From positions 24,042,283-24,106,282 of the forward strand of contig NC_063156.1 in NCBI RefSeq assembly GCF_020921035.1: a DNA stretch of 64,000 nt. The letters run 5' to 3'. This stretch comes from Rhodamnia argentea (Eukaryota > Streptophyta > Magnoliopsida > Myrtales > Myrtaceae). Of this stretch, positions 1-13,200 are shown in pieces; position 1 is the first letter of the stretch, and each line of letters begins with the position of its first letter. A program made the translations under genes and the position numbers. A model generated the notes under the pieces. The model made no database searches. It was not told the DNA's origin and saw nothing but the letters and a program-made list of their open reading frames with translations.

Positions 1-463
1 ATTATCGGTGTTCGATTTGTGCTCATTCAAGCTTTTTATACTGCATGGCGATGGTGTTGTGGACACCGAACCCAGGTGTTCACCGCCGAAAGGCAAACTC
101 ATAGCAACATATGAAGATCTCGGTGTGTGCTCATTATCGAAGACAGATTCGGCGATCGGCCGTCGTTCTTGATTTGAAGAGGTCATAGATTTGTTTTTTG
201 AGTATGCGAACCCTATCTTTATTTTGGTGATTCATCTTCTTATCTCAGGTTTGTTTTGTGTTGAAGTTGTAGCGCTTAGATCGCGATATTTCATTCTCTT
301 TTTTTTTTTTTTAATATGAATGAAATGTTATTTCGGAAAAAAGAAGAAGAAGAAGACAAATATGATACCGCAAATTGGCATCTTGTATTGACACTTATCG
401 CAAGAAGATTTAGTTTTGAAAAATAATCATCCTCAAGGCACACCGGTGTCTAAGACGTAAGAG
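1..463. other. Intergenic, no gene seen
   Basis: No convincing exon, RNA gene or repeat is visible. The stretch holds a poly-T run near 300 and short GAA-rich runs. It precedes the MITE at 467. Confidence 0.5.
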
Positions 464-466
464 TAA

Positions 467-989
467 GGCCCTGTTTGGTTCAGCATTTAGTTAAGGGACT
501 TTGAGAAAATGCAAATACCTTTGGGCTAAAGGCCTTTTTCAAAATGCAAATAATGTTTGGTAAAGTGTATTTTAAAAACATATTTGGAAAACAACTTTGA
601 CGTAAATGTTGTTTGGTGAAATATAAACTTTGTAAAATATTTTTACTTTTTGAAAAAAAAAGCAACGGCGGCCGCCAGGGGGCGGGCGGCGGAGGCCGGG
701 CGGCGGCGGCGGGGCGATGGCGACGGAGGGTGGGGGGTGATGGTCGGCGGGCGGGTGGCTGCAAACGAATGTGACAAAATTAAAATAAAAAAAAATTTAG
801 TTGCATTTTGTAAAAGTCCTTTAGCCCAAAGTACCTCTAGAGGTACTTTGGGCTAAAGAATTGGAGAGCATTTGAGATGCAATTGTATCTTATCAAAGTG
901 ACCCAAAAAATGAACCAAACACCATTTGCATTTGGCCAAGGGACTTTAGAGCCCCAATGCTCATTTTCAATATCGAACCAAACGGGACC
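467..989. mobile_element. PIF/Harbinger (Tourist-like) MITE
   Basis: The left end reads GGCCCTGTTTGGTTC and the right end is its near-complement GAACCAAACGGGACC. The element is flanked on both sides by the trinucleotide TAA (464-466 and 990-992). A GGSCCTGTTTGG-type terminus with a TWA target duplication is the known signature of Tourist-like MITEs. The 523-bp body has no transposase. It carries a 40-bp perfect palindrome (819-858) and a very GC-rich block of about 100 bp (about 660-765) that is unlike the rest of the element. Confidence 0.8.
819..858. repeat. 40-bp perfect palindrome inside the MITE
   Basis: Bases 819-838 and 839-858 are exact reverse complements with no spacer (half-site CTTTAGCCCAAAGTACCTCT). 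The motif TTTGGGCTAAAGG also occurs near the left end of the MITE at about 520-533, so the palindrome is built from element sequence. Confidence 0.9.
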
Positions 990-992
990 TAA

Positions 993-1789
993 ATCTTTGA
1001 TACGGTAATGCGTGGGTTTTTGGTGAAGCGAGTATGCTCTCCACCCATCACTCCGAGAATCAGAAGGCGATGCGTTGGTTTCGATCAATTCTTTAACTTC
1101 ATGCGAATGAATATGCCTTTTGGTACATACGGTGGCTTTTGGTTGTAAAGAAACTGAATATTCACGTGTAATTGATCAATATATGGTCAAGTGCTACCTT
1201 AAAGTTGTCTTCCCGTTCAAGACATAACTTTTTACTAGCGTGAACTATAACATCCTCCACGAAGTAGCCGCCTCGCCTTTCATCAAATTACACACGATGT
1301 TGGAGCAAAACGATTTCAAGCTCAAAATCGTGCATATCATCGCCGAAAATGAATGGTTCCGAGAGCATCATTCTGAATATGGTCGCTTGCACCGCTCAAA
1401 ATAATTAGCCAATAAAAAACGGTGTCTAGACGTTTCCGTGAACCACGAAAATGTTTTTCATCGACTCATTTCGGGAAGCATATGAGTGATCATTTTCAAG
1501 AAAATGTTCTTCGAGTTATTCATCTTTCGTGAAATAAACGGAGCCTTCCGATGCGTTTGTTTCGCGGAAAGTTCGAGATTTTGGGAAACATTTTTTTTTA
1601 AAAAACGATGGCTCATGCCGCATATGAAGATAAATTAATGAAAAATATATTTATTATCCACAAAATTGCGAGATATAAACTATCATTGATAATGAGAATA
1701 TTTCCTGTTGATTAAGTTTTTTTTTCTCATCAACGTTCGACAAACAAAAAAAAAAAACTTTTTTGACCGTTGTAATTAATCATCTACCC
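993..1789. other. Intergenic, no gene seen
   Basis: AT-rich sequence with short reading frames only. Fragments such as GAAATAAACGGAGCCTTCCG resemble pieces seen again near 2680, suggesting old repeat debris. I see no exon or RNA gene. Confidence 0.4.
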
Positions 1790-3540
1790 CTCAAATTGCA
1801 CTCGTTTTGCGAATCCCACCACCGCCTAGGGTATCTTAGAAGAGGGGTTTAGTGCCAAATTCGGACCCAACAAAATTATCTTCCCATGCATTTCTCCATT
1901 TGCAATGTCGCGTAACTTGTACGGGAGTGCAATTCTTGACAAATGTTGAAAAATGGGCCTTGAATCACGATTCCTGCTTACGGTTTCGTCCTCATCTGCG
2001 CTGGCCCTCACTTTTTTTAAAGTTAGAAAGCTTCTTTTATTTCGTAAAAGATATTTTTAAAAAAAATATTTTAAATTTTTTTGATATTTAATTCACGAAA
2101 AATAAGCTAATACCAAAAAATACTTTGCCCTCGTGAGAAAAATTCTTTAAAAAAATGGAGAAAATATTTTCCTCTTTTTCTCATCTCTTTTACATATTTG
2201 TTATTTTTAATTATTTTTTACTTTATTTTCATTTTTCATTTATTTTTTTTCAAAATTTGGAAATTCTTAATTTTTTATTTTTCAAATAAAAATGATTTTT
2301 AATTGCTTTCTTTAATTTGTTCTCTTCTTTCTTCTTTAATTTCTTCGTCAACCGGGCGATTGGCCACAAGTGAGGCTCGGCCTCGCCGAATCGGGCTTGA
2401 CCAATCTCCGGCCTCACCTCCGGCTGGCAACCGACTAGCGAATAATTAAAAATAAAGAAGAAAAAAGAAGAAAAAAAAAATAAAGAAAGTAATTAAAAAT
2501 TAAATTTTGCATTAAAAAAATAAATTAAAATAAAATAAAAAATTATTTAATATTTTTTAGGAAAATCAATTCCTTGCCAAACGACGGAAATTGTTTTGCA
2601 ATTCATTTTTAAGTCTTGGCCAAACACTGGAAAATGACATTTCGGAAAACTTTTTTCGAAAATATCACATTTTCCGCGAAACAAACGGATCCAAGTCATG
2701 TGAGGCGCGGAGGTTCAGTCTTTTGATTTTTGTCGTTGATTTGACCTGCTCCAAAAAATGTCGTGCTTGTAAAATTAAGGATTTTAATGACGCGTGAGTT
2801 CATGTCATTGACCAAAGTCAGTAAGTAGCAACATGTGACCCATGTTTTAATGCCTCGGAAGAGGTACACGGAGGCGTGGTTTTACTTTTACGCGCAGCAG
2901 TCCAAACCGATGGCTCCACGAGCCCATTCGTTTCGTATTGGCCAATTTCTCTAATCGATATAACTAATCATCTATCCACGAGGTACTTTTCGAAAATTCC
3001 GAATTTTTCACGAAACAAAAGCGCCCTCGAATTACACTCGAATTACCACCTAGCCTAGCGTATCCCGGAAGAGGGGTTTCGTGCCAAATTCGGACACCAA
3101 CAAGAAACATATTCCCTAAACCGGACAACTTCCCGTGTATTCCTCCATTCACAACATCGCGTAAACTTGTGAGGGGGTGCAAGTATCGTCAAATGCGTTG
3201 AAAAGTGGCCGTTGCATCACGATTCCAGTCACGGATTCGTCCTTTATCTGCGCTGGCCCTCGCTTTGAAGCAGCTCTCCATTGGAAGTTAAGTCACGCGG
3301 GGCGGAAAGGTTCAGTCATTCCGTTTTTGTCTTCTTGATTGGGACCTGCTCCGAACATGTCGTGCTTTGCCAGACTAGCGATTTAATAAACGCGGGGGAG
3401 TTCATGTCATCGACCAAAGTTAGTAAGGTTGCAAACACGTGACCCCGTGTGTTTAACTCCTTGAAAAGGGCCGCGGAGGTGTCGTTTTTACGTGGAAATG
3501 TGCGAATCGATGGCTCCGCGAGCCCCTTTAGGTTTCGTAT
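1790..3540. repeat. Degenerate duplicated segment, first copy interrupted
   Basis: About 500 bp at 3040-3540 matches, in the same order and orientation, two separated blocks at about 1790-2015 and 2690-2945. Shared landmarks are GAAGAGGGGTTT followed by GTGCCAAATTCGGAC, then CATCTGCGCTGGCCCTC, then GTTCATGTCAT followed by GACCAAAGT, and CGATGGCTCC followed by CGAGCCC. The first copy is split by about 670 bp of AT-rich sequence. No open frame is conserved between the copies, so this looks like repeated non-coding DNA or a very old TE rather than a gene. Confidence 0.65.
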
Positions 3541-5880
3541 CGGCTTCTCTCTGATCGAGGTCCACGCCTCTTCCGAATGGTTTCGACCATATGGCTAACT
3601 CTGTTTTTTTTGTCTCGTATGATCGGGTAATGTTTACATCCAGTTATAAAACACGAGTTCGTTATCCGATTTCGATGCTCTAAAGAATTTCGCTTCGCGG
3701 GACGCTCGAGCCGAATCAAGAGCAACCCCGAATGTCCGGTCGATCGCCGAGATCGGCTCCCGAGCTAATTGGACAGCCGAAACTGGCCGGAGCATTAGCT
3801 CCTCTCCCCCTTTTTTTTTTTTTTTTTTTTTGGGAGGACCGAGCGATGGTCGTACGAACGGGTCCGGGCCGTGAAGTGGCGCGTTGGGTTCGCATTTATT
3901 AACACGCGTGGCCAATTTTCACCGGTAGCGGAAAAAGGAAAAAGGAAAAGTTAAGGGAAATGGTCATAATGATAAATTAAAAAAAAAATAAACCGACCAA
4001 AAAAAAAGAAGATTCTGCTTTTTTTTTTGGGCCGAAAAAAACAGTGAATTGATTGGACAGTTATCCATCTGTACCAAAAGCGCCACCCATCGGACCGCTC
4101 TCGTTTAAAGCCTCGTCCCTCCCACCAACGGTCCGATTTGACCGAGCCCAATGCACAGCTCGCTGCTGCCTGCCCGATCAAACTTCGCCTCCAAGTCCAG
4201 AATCTTCTAGAAAAACGTCTTGCTTTATTTTGCGAATATAGAATTCATGGGTAAATACGCAAGTCAATAACCGTTAAATAATCTCTCCCGTAAATTTTAA
4301 ATTTTAGAAATTAGATCCTTTTTTTTTTTATCGAACGGCAACCTCCCCAAAAAAGGTTTCGAATCTTGAAGTACTTTGTATCGTTCCACTCATCACTATA
4401 CGTTTGTTGAATACGTTATATGATATCGTTTATTGTAACCAATAAACTTGAACTGGCATAATAATTCGGAGAAAGCGATGACAAATATAATAAAGACCAA
4501 TGAATTTCTTAATAAGTAAAGATGATTAAACTGCAGATCGAATATGGATTTGCAAAGTCGCTATAAAATGTGATAGAACGAGACATGAGGTAAGGTACAA
4601 ATTACAGAACCTCCTCAAGGAATTAATTCTTGCCAATGGTGCTTTGCAGATTTACGAACCGTGCCTCCCGAGATACAATATCTCAAAATTTTTTGGAGTA
4701 GCATTATGCAAACGGGACTTAATCGAACGTTTCCTCGAGCCGGTAATTTATAGAGTTTGGAAGAGAAGAGACGTATTACATGTTCTTCTTCTTTTTTCTT
4801 AACGGAGAATAGTTTCATTTCAATTTACAGAGTTTGGAAGGTCGTGTACTAAAGAGATGCGTGAAATGCATGAACTGCAGAGATACATGGATTAAAGAGA
4901 CATGTGAACCGAATAGACACGTCTCGTTTTGCTAACTTTTATTGGTCCATTAGCCCGTAATTACAACAATATTTCTTATGCGCATTGTGTATTTTCACCG
5001 GCAATTTATTTTCGTTATTTAATAATTAGGATTTTTTTTTTTCGATTTGTCTACCCTTTTGTTCTTTTACCCCTTGCACGGGCCTTGATCCTATGCAACC
5101 TACACAGCTCTTGCTTAAACACGAGCAAAAATGTTGTTCCTCTTTTTCACACGATATATAATTTGTAGTTCACCGGTACCTTCATGTTATTTCAAGTAAT
5201 GTTAATAATAATATACCTACCTATCTCGCAAAGCTCGAAATGGTAAGAAATCTACATGTACGATGATCCAAACATCCGTTACGGATAAAACATATCCATC
5301 GTTTAATGTGAAATGTCGTTTCTTAAAATGCACGACGAATAATACACTTTCATTTCATTGTCGCTACCGATCGCCTCTGGGGGCAAGATTATGCTCGCGA
5401 TAGGAAAAAAAAAAAAAGAAGAAGAGAAAAAGAATAAAGAATGGTGTCATGAATAATATACTATAATTCGAAGGTTAATCACGATAACCTGAAATCCTCA
5501 ATTTAACTTATTACAAATCGGAATATAATACATTTATATATTTCAATCAATATCGAGATAGAAAAAAGTTTCGTGATATCATATCGTGGTGGATATATTA
5601 TTTGAACGACCTCGAGATATGTTTTTCAGTTTTGTATGTAGAAATCCATGTTATTTCCTTACGTAAGTAGATATATATATTATTCTTCGATTTGTATATT
5701 TCAAAGATTTATTTTTTTATTGAGTGAATCCAAACAACTTTAATATTAAAGAAGGGGGCTTATGCTAAACAGAAAATATTATTCTATCGATGTGAGCGAG
5801 GGGGAAGCTTGGGGAGGGGGGAGAGACTGAAGAGGACTGTAGGGTGAGAGTAGGGACAAAGTTGTCATTTTCAAGCACCA
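3541..5880. other. Intergenic and distal AGO1 upstream region
   Basis: AT-rich DNA with homopolymer runs (poly-T near 3811 and 4320, poly-A near 5406). The short frames here match no family I recognise. The last few hundred bases are presumably AGO1 promoter. Confidence 0.4.
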
Positions 5881-5887
5881 ACCTCTG

Positions 5888-7257
5888 CTTTATAAGCTGC
5901 CCTCGGGTGGCATTCTTGTAGATATTACCTAGACACGATTCTGCTTGTCTTTGCTTCTCTCTCTCACTCTCCGAGAGAACGGTGGTGCCGGTACAGCTCA
6001 CTCAACACTTTTACCTTCCTCCTCCTCCCCCTCCTCGTCGTCTCGCGCCGATTGTCGCCAGAGTGCGGCTTCCCGTCCGCCGATTTCGAGGTACCGCCGC
6101 TGCTTTGCATTTCTAGGGCTTTTTCGGTTTTTCGGCTTTTTTTTTTATTTTTTGCGTGGCCTTTCTTTTGTGGCCGTCGCCGTTTGTTTTTCTCCGTCCC
6201 GCTCTGCAAATGGATCTGGCGCGCTTCGGTCTCGGCCGGGAGTGACTGTGGCGGTTTCTCCGTGGCTGGTTGTGCTGATCTGTTCGGTTTTGTGAAGTTT
6301 TTAGTGTCGCCTTTTCGGCTTTAGCTTGGTCGTGTTTCGCTTTGAGCTCGGTAGATCTCGGACGCTGGATTTGTGTTTTAGGTTGTGGATGTTGTTTTCG
6401 GTGATCGGTTTGTTTTTGTGCGGTGCTTTTGGTCTGTCGATCTTCGCTGGGAGCGCTAGTGCCTTAAGTAGATAGATACCGTAGGTGAAGAGCTTTTCTC
6501 TTAGGGTTTAGTTTTTCGTTCACTTTTGATACTGAGTTTTGACTGCTCACTGGCCTTCTGATTTCTTTGTCGTCAATCATTTCTAAGGGACGGATTTCTG
6601 CAGCTTAGCTTTTGGTTTGCTGTCTATATTTGTTATTGAAATCCGAACATGGTAGGGTTCATTTCTGTTTCCGAGTTGCAGACAGTCATCGAAATGCTTG
6701 ACGCATTTACCTCTCTAGCAATTAACATTATGATTATTCTGTAGGTTGCATGTTCTGTGTCTCCTTAACTATTCAGTATCATGGCAAGCCTGTCCATGCT
6801 TTCATCACGCTGTTATTGATATATTTCTGCCGATTTTAGTCCATCTCTTTTGTTAATGTGGTTGCTTGGTGTTTAATTCCTTCCCCGGGGGGGGTGATGA
6901 CGGGGTAAATTGCTTTAAGTGGTTTTGTGAAGTCTTGTTTTACAAATTTAGGCATAGTAAGGTTTTGTCCATTTTCTTTGTAATTTGTATGATCGATATT
7001 AAAGCAGATTCTATGGGCATCGTAGGGAGTCCTGAAATAATACTAAAACTTGTTCCTGTCTACCACAGATGATATTGATGTTTTTTCTGAAACTGTAGGA
7101 ATTCTCAAGTTTTATTAGTCTAATTGAATTATTGCTAATGCTCTGCAAATAAACATGGCAGTATCATTCTAGGTTTTTTGGTTGACCTAAATTGGTGTTG
7201 GTGACTCCAAATTTATAACTTGCTCATGGGAATTGTTTTTTTAGATCTCGAGTCACA
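5888..7257 (+). promoter_or_regulatory. AGO1 promoter end, 5' UTR and leader intron
   Basis: A TATA-like TTTATAA lies at about 5889. It is followed by a CT-rich leader from about 5920. The leader appears to be spliced: a donor after GATTTCGAG (6090) and an acceptor TTTTTTTAG at 7244 leave 13 bases of leader before the ATG at 7258. The inferred leader intron is about 1.15 kb. The transcription start is inferred, not seen. Confidence 0.55.
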
Positions 7258-10200
7258 ATGGTGAGGAAGAAGAGATCTGAAGGTTCAAGTGGAGGTGAGA
7301 GCTCTGAGACCCAAGAGCAAGGTGGGGGTAGTGGCCGTGGTTCTCAACGCCCACCTGAAAGAAGTGCTCCACCTCAACAAGGAGGGGGATATCCGGGTGG
7401 TCGAGGTTGGGGTCCCCAGGGTCAGAGAGGAGGTCATGGAGGTTATGGCGGAGGACGTGGTCGTGGGATGCCGCCGCCGCCACAGCAGCAGCAGTATGGT
7501 GGCCCTCCTGAATATCAAGGTAGAGGAAGGGGTGGGCCTCCTCAACATGGTGGCCGGGGTGGGTATGGCAGCAGTCGCAGCATGGGAGGTAGCAGTGAAG
7601 GCGGACCTCCTGGTGGCCCATCCAGATTTCCAGTTCCCGAGCTGCACCAAGCTACCCAGGCTCCATATCAAGCCGGGGTGACTCCTCAGCAGATGGAGCC
7701 CAGTTCATCATCACAGCCACCTGAACCATCAGAAATTGCAGAGCAAATTCAGCAGCTTTCCATCCAGCAAGAGGGTGCTACACAACATGCACCACCGTCA
7801 AGTAAATCAATGACGTTCCCTCTTCGTCCTGGCAAAGGTAGCTATGGTACAAGGTGTGTTGTCAAGGCCAACCACTTTTTTGCCGAGTTACCAGACAAAG
7901 ATTTGCACCAGTATGATGTGAGTTGCTCCTCATGCACTATCTGGATGCATTGGCTTAGGACGCTTGCATTCCTTTACATACATCATTTGATTTCTTAATG
8001 ATAACTAGGTTTCCATAACACCTGAAGTCGCATCACGAATAGTCAATCGCCAAGTCATGAAGAAGCTAGTGGATTTGTACAGAGAATCTCATCTGGGGAA
8101 GCGACTTCCAGCTTATGATGGTCGCAAATCACTTTATACTGCAGGGCCTCTGCCTTTTCTGTCAAAGGAATTTAAAATCACTCTTATTGATGATGATGAA
8201 GGGCCGGGTGGGCCAAGGTTGTCATTCTACTCAATGTTTAATTAGCATTCCAACTGCATCTTTGTATATGTTTCTAACTGTCTCAGTCTTCATACAGGAG
8301 GGAGAGAGAATTTAAAGTAGTTATCAAGTTGGCTGCTCGTGCTGACTTACATCATCTAGGTTTGTTCTTACAAGGAAGGCAAGCTGATGCACCTCAGGAA
8401 GCTCTTCAAGTTCTAGACATTGTTTTGCGTGAATTGCCCACTAGTAGGTATGAATATGTTTGCTGATGCTAAAAAAGGGCAGTTCTGAATGATATTTTTT
8501 TTATCTTTGTTTTTCTTTTGTGTGTGTCTGAATTGCCTAATATTAGATAGGTATAAAAAAAATGACGTTCTTTATATGCAATATTGCCTTCATGCACACA
8601 ATCATGTTGCGTCAAAATCTACTCCAGGTATTGTCCAGTGGCTCGATCATTTTATTCTCCTGATCTTGGGAGAAGGCAGCCGCTTGGTGAGGGACTTGAA
8701 AGTTGGAGAGGTTTCTATCAGAGTATTCGACCAACTCAGATGGGCCTGTCTTTGAATATTGGTGAGTACAACTGCTACATTGCTTATTCTTTCGTCTTTT
8801 TTCGTCCTTAAGATTGAATCTTTCTTTTAGCTTGAAACACTCATTGTCTGGTAATTTCTATTGTTCTGTTCTGTTAACTTTGTTTTTCTGTCTTGCAGAT
8901 ATGTCCTCCACTGCATTTATTGAGCCCTTGCCAGTCATCGACTTTGTGACTCAGTTGCTGACTCGCGATGTATCCTCCAGACCATTATCTGATGCTGATC
9001 GTGTGAAGGTTGGGCATTCTTCAGTTTTTTTATCTTGATAATTGCATGCTTTAGTGTCTTTTAGTTTGTTATGTTATTTTAATTTTTCACCCTGAGCAGA
9101 TAAAGAAGGCCCTCAGAGGAGTGAAAGTTGAAGTCACCCACCGTGGTAATATGCGGAGGAAGTACCGGATCTCAGGTTTGACATCTCAGGCGACACGGGA
9201 GCTGAAGTAAGTACTTTTTAATAGTCTGGCTAACTTCCCTTTCGTTGGAGCCTATCTGGTTGTTCATAGTTGTTGTATGTCTTTTGGAAGACAAGACAAT
9301 ATTGACTACTCTCAATGTTTTCTGGTTTTAGTTTTCCTGTTGATGATAGAGGCACTATGAAATCTGTGGTCGAGTACTTTTATGAGACTTATGGTTTTGC
9401 TATCCAACACACCCAATGGCCTTGTTTACAAGTGGGAAATCAGAATAGACCAAATTACTTGCCAATGGAGGTCTTTGCTCTACTTTTAACTTATATTGTT
9501 GATTATTTTTTTGTCACTTTGTTGTCCGTCATATCTGATCTTACTGTTTCTAAGTTCAGGTATGCAAGATTGTGGAGGGTCAGAGGTACTCTAAAAGGCT
9601 GAATGAGAGGCAGATTACGGCCTTGCTTAAGGTGACTTGTCAGCGCCCTCAGGAAAGAGAGCTAGACATCATGCAGGTGAGAAATTTGAAGAAACATGTC
9701 AATTGTTTTTTTCACATGATGTTTAGTGAAATAATAGAAATATTTCTGTTTGCGTTTCTTCATCTGCTTCTTTCACATTTTGTGATTTCAATTTTGTGTT
9801 CTGATTGCTGTGCACTTTCAGTTTCTGTCCTGTTGATACAGAAAGTTATGAAAATTAGGATTCAGTAACTTTTCTTTGTTCCCTTGGTAAAGTGTGGATA
9901 TGATTTTGCTGTATGTATTAATTGATACGTGTGGCTGAAGAGAAAACTCGAAAGAAAAATGAAATGACACATGAAATTTGATCAAACTAATGTATCTTAT
10001 GTTGTGCAATCAATTCCATCACCATACTCCTGGAATCAAACAAGTAGAGAAAACTTTTTACTAAAAGTCTCAATAAATAACCATGCCTTAATCCTGGAAT
10101 ATCAAACAGCAGAGAATTTTTCACTAGCAGTCTCAATGATAGCTATACCGAAAGTGATAAATTTTCGCGTGGACTTAATGTGTAGTTACATTGAGAAAGT

Positions 10201-13200
10201 TGTTCGTTCTGCTGCAACTTGCAGGCTTATGCTTGTAACAAGGGGAGTCCCTTTTTTATTTATTTGGTTTGAGCCTTGAGGTCTCTATTGCACAAAGCTG
10301 ATTGAATCTGCTCAGTTATTGTCCTCGAAAACTTGTTGCCTTGTTTTTACCCTTCAATTTCTGTTTCTACTTGCCCTTCATTTTTTTATTGAATGGAAAA
10401 TGATGTTTCCTGGATGCTAATTGAAATATTGATTGCTTTTACAGATCTAGGGCCATACCTTTTGCCAGCCCCTGTGCTTTTCATAATCTACATTTCTTTG
10501 GTTTTCCTACCCTGTTTTTATCGATTTTATCCTTTTGGTGTGACTATGGCGTGACTTTAAACCAGGAGTCATAAACTGGTACTGTCATGGAAGGTTCATA
10601 CACTGCATTGTCAAAATTTTGATAGATTATCTACTAATCTGGTGTACTTGCACATATCAAGTAACACTGCCTGGTGTTGATAAATCAGATTAATATTAGA
10701 CCAGGAGTCATACACTGGTACTGTCGACGGAGGTTTTTGCACTATATTGTCAATATTAAATACTTTATCTACTAATTTGATATGCTTACACATATCAAGT
10801 CAGATTAATATTGGTAGTGCTGCCTGGTGGTGATAATTTTCCATTTGTTTCGATCATCCAGACTGTTCATCATAATGCGTACCACGAGGACCCTTATGCT
10901 AAGGAGTTTGGGATTAAAATTAGTGAGAAGCTTGCTCAAGTGGAAGCACGCATTCTCCCCGCACCTTGGGTAAATTGTCGTGCACCTGGTTGTTGTCCTT
11001 AACATCTGCAATAGTTTAGGAAATCACTCTTATTTATGATTGCTACTCCTCTATGCAGCTCAAGTATCACGATTCGGGCAGAATAAAGGATTGCCTGCCT
11101 GAGGTTGGGTGCTGGAATATGATGAATAAGGTAAGTTGTCAGTTGGACTAGAGACCCAATTTAAGTGCCATGTACTTTTACTTCCTGAAGCTGGGTTGTG
11201 CTTGAAAGGTTTTTTAGTGCCTCAGGGTCTCTTAACAATCAATATATTCATGTGTTATTAATCTTTGTGGGATTTATGAAGCTTTGGAATAAGGGATTCA
11301 GCGACCTAGGATGTGGTCTTGCTTTTGTGTTATTTTGTTTGCAGCTCAGACTTTTTGGCTTTTTTGTAGGAAATGGTTGTTTTAGCTTTTTGATCAGCTT
11401 GTATATCTTGGGGTGGAGGTGCTGCGATCTTGATTGGAGAGTTTTAGATATGGCTGCTCCTTTAATTTACGCTCATATTTGCCTGCATTTGCTTGTGTGA
11501 AATGACTCCCTTCCTTTGAAAAAGACTCTCTCTCTCTCTCTCTCTGTCGTCACTTTCTCACATGTCCATTCATTTGTGCTACATCGGTGAGGGAATAAGT
11601 TCAGTGTGTTGTAGTTTGGTGGATAATACCTCATAAATATTTCTGCCTGGACATTATTTTGTGTACCTTGTCCCGTTTCTACGACATTTTCAATGCTATT
11701 GCATTCCCTTGCATCCCTTAAAATGTCGCCTCTTCAGGCATTTGATTGCATCAACCTTAATTTGCAGAAAATGGTTAATGGAGGCACAGTGAACAATTGG
11801 TTCTGCATCAATTTTTCGAGGAACGTTCAAGATACTGTGGCACGTGATTTCTGTAACGAGCTTGCTCATATGTGCTACATTTCTGGCATGGTATGATTGA
11901 TTGTGTTATTTTATAATTTGTTGATAGGACTTTGTTGACTTCAATTTTTTGGTGATTTGTCTCACCTTTTAATGGTTTGTTAAGGCCTTCAATCCTGAAC
12001 CTATTCTTCCGCCAGTAAGCGGCCGTCCAGATCAAGTTGAGAGGATTCTGAAAACTCGATACCATGAGGCCATGACAAGAATCCAGCCCAAGGGCAAAGA
12101 TATTGACCTCCTTATTGTCATTCTTCCTGATAACAATGGATCACTTTATGGTAGGAGATACTCAATGACATCAGTCTTCCTCGAATTCTCAAATTGATCT
12201 TCACTCATAATATCTTATATTCATTTTTCCTGCAGGGGATTTAAAGCGAATATGTGAAACTGATCTTGGGCTTGTTTCTCAGTGTTGTTTGACGAAACAT
12301 GTATTTAAGAAAAGTAAACAGTACCTGGCAAATGTTGCCCTCAAGATCAATGTGAAGGTTGGAGGGAGGAACACGGTTCTTGTTGATGCACTGTCTAGGC
12401 GAATTCCTTTAGTCAGTGATCGGCCTACAATTATCTTCGGTGCTGATGTCACTCATCCTCATCCCGGAGAGGATTCTAGTCCATCCATCGCTGCTGTACG
12501 TATTTTTTTCATCTGATCACGTGTTTGGTTAATTTGTTTTATTTTAATCTGAGTTCGTGTTACCTATTATAACTTTCGGTCTCTCCTCTTTCGATTTTTA
12601 GGTTGTAGCTTCTCAAGATTGGCCTGAAGTGACCAAATATGCTGGTTTGGTATGTGCTCAAGCCCATCGACAAGAGCTGATTCAAGATTTGTATAAGACC
12701 TGGCAGGATCCAGTTAGAGGGACTGTGACTGGTGGCATGATAAAGTATGCTGCCTCTCTCTCTCTCTCTCTCTCTCATATTTTATGTGCATCTGATACTA
12801 GTTGGGCCTGTATGTAAGCAGTAAAGGTTACCAATTTCCCAACCCTGCAGAACCTGTCAATTTCTGTCAGTATTGTCATTTGGATGATCAAACTGTCTGT
12901 TATTTTTCCCAGGGAACTGCTTATATCTTTCCGCAGAGCGACGGGACAGAAACCTCAGCGCATCATTTTCTACAGGTTTATTTCGTCCTGTCTTAACTCA
13001 ACAGTTGGCAGTTGGTATGGTGTTTCAACTTTTTGTCCGGTTTACATGTAGGGATGGGGTAAGCGAAGGACAATTTTATCAGGTCTTGCTTTATGAGCTT
13101 GATGCTATCCGCAAGGTAGTAACCCCTTCTCGAGTAAAAGTTCCTTACTTGCAGTGCAACAACTACTTCGTACTCTAAATGTTTTAGTCAATAGCAACTC

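Noticed and set aside
7253-7681. Antisense and alternate frames over AGO1 exon 1
   Set aside because: Low-complexity shadows of the Gly/Gln-rich AGO1 N terminus.
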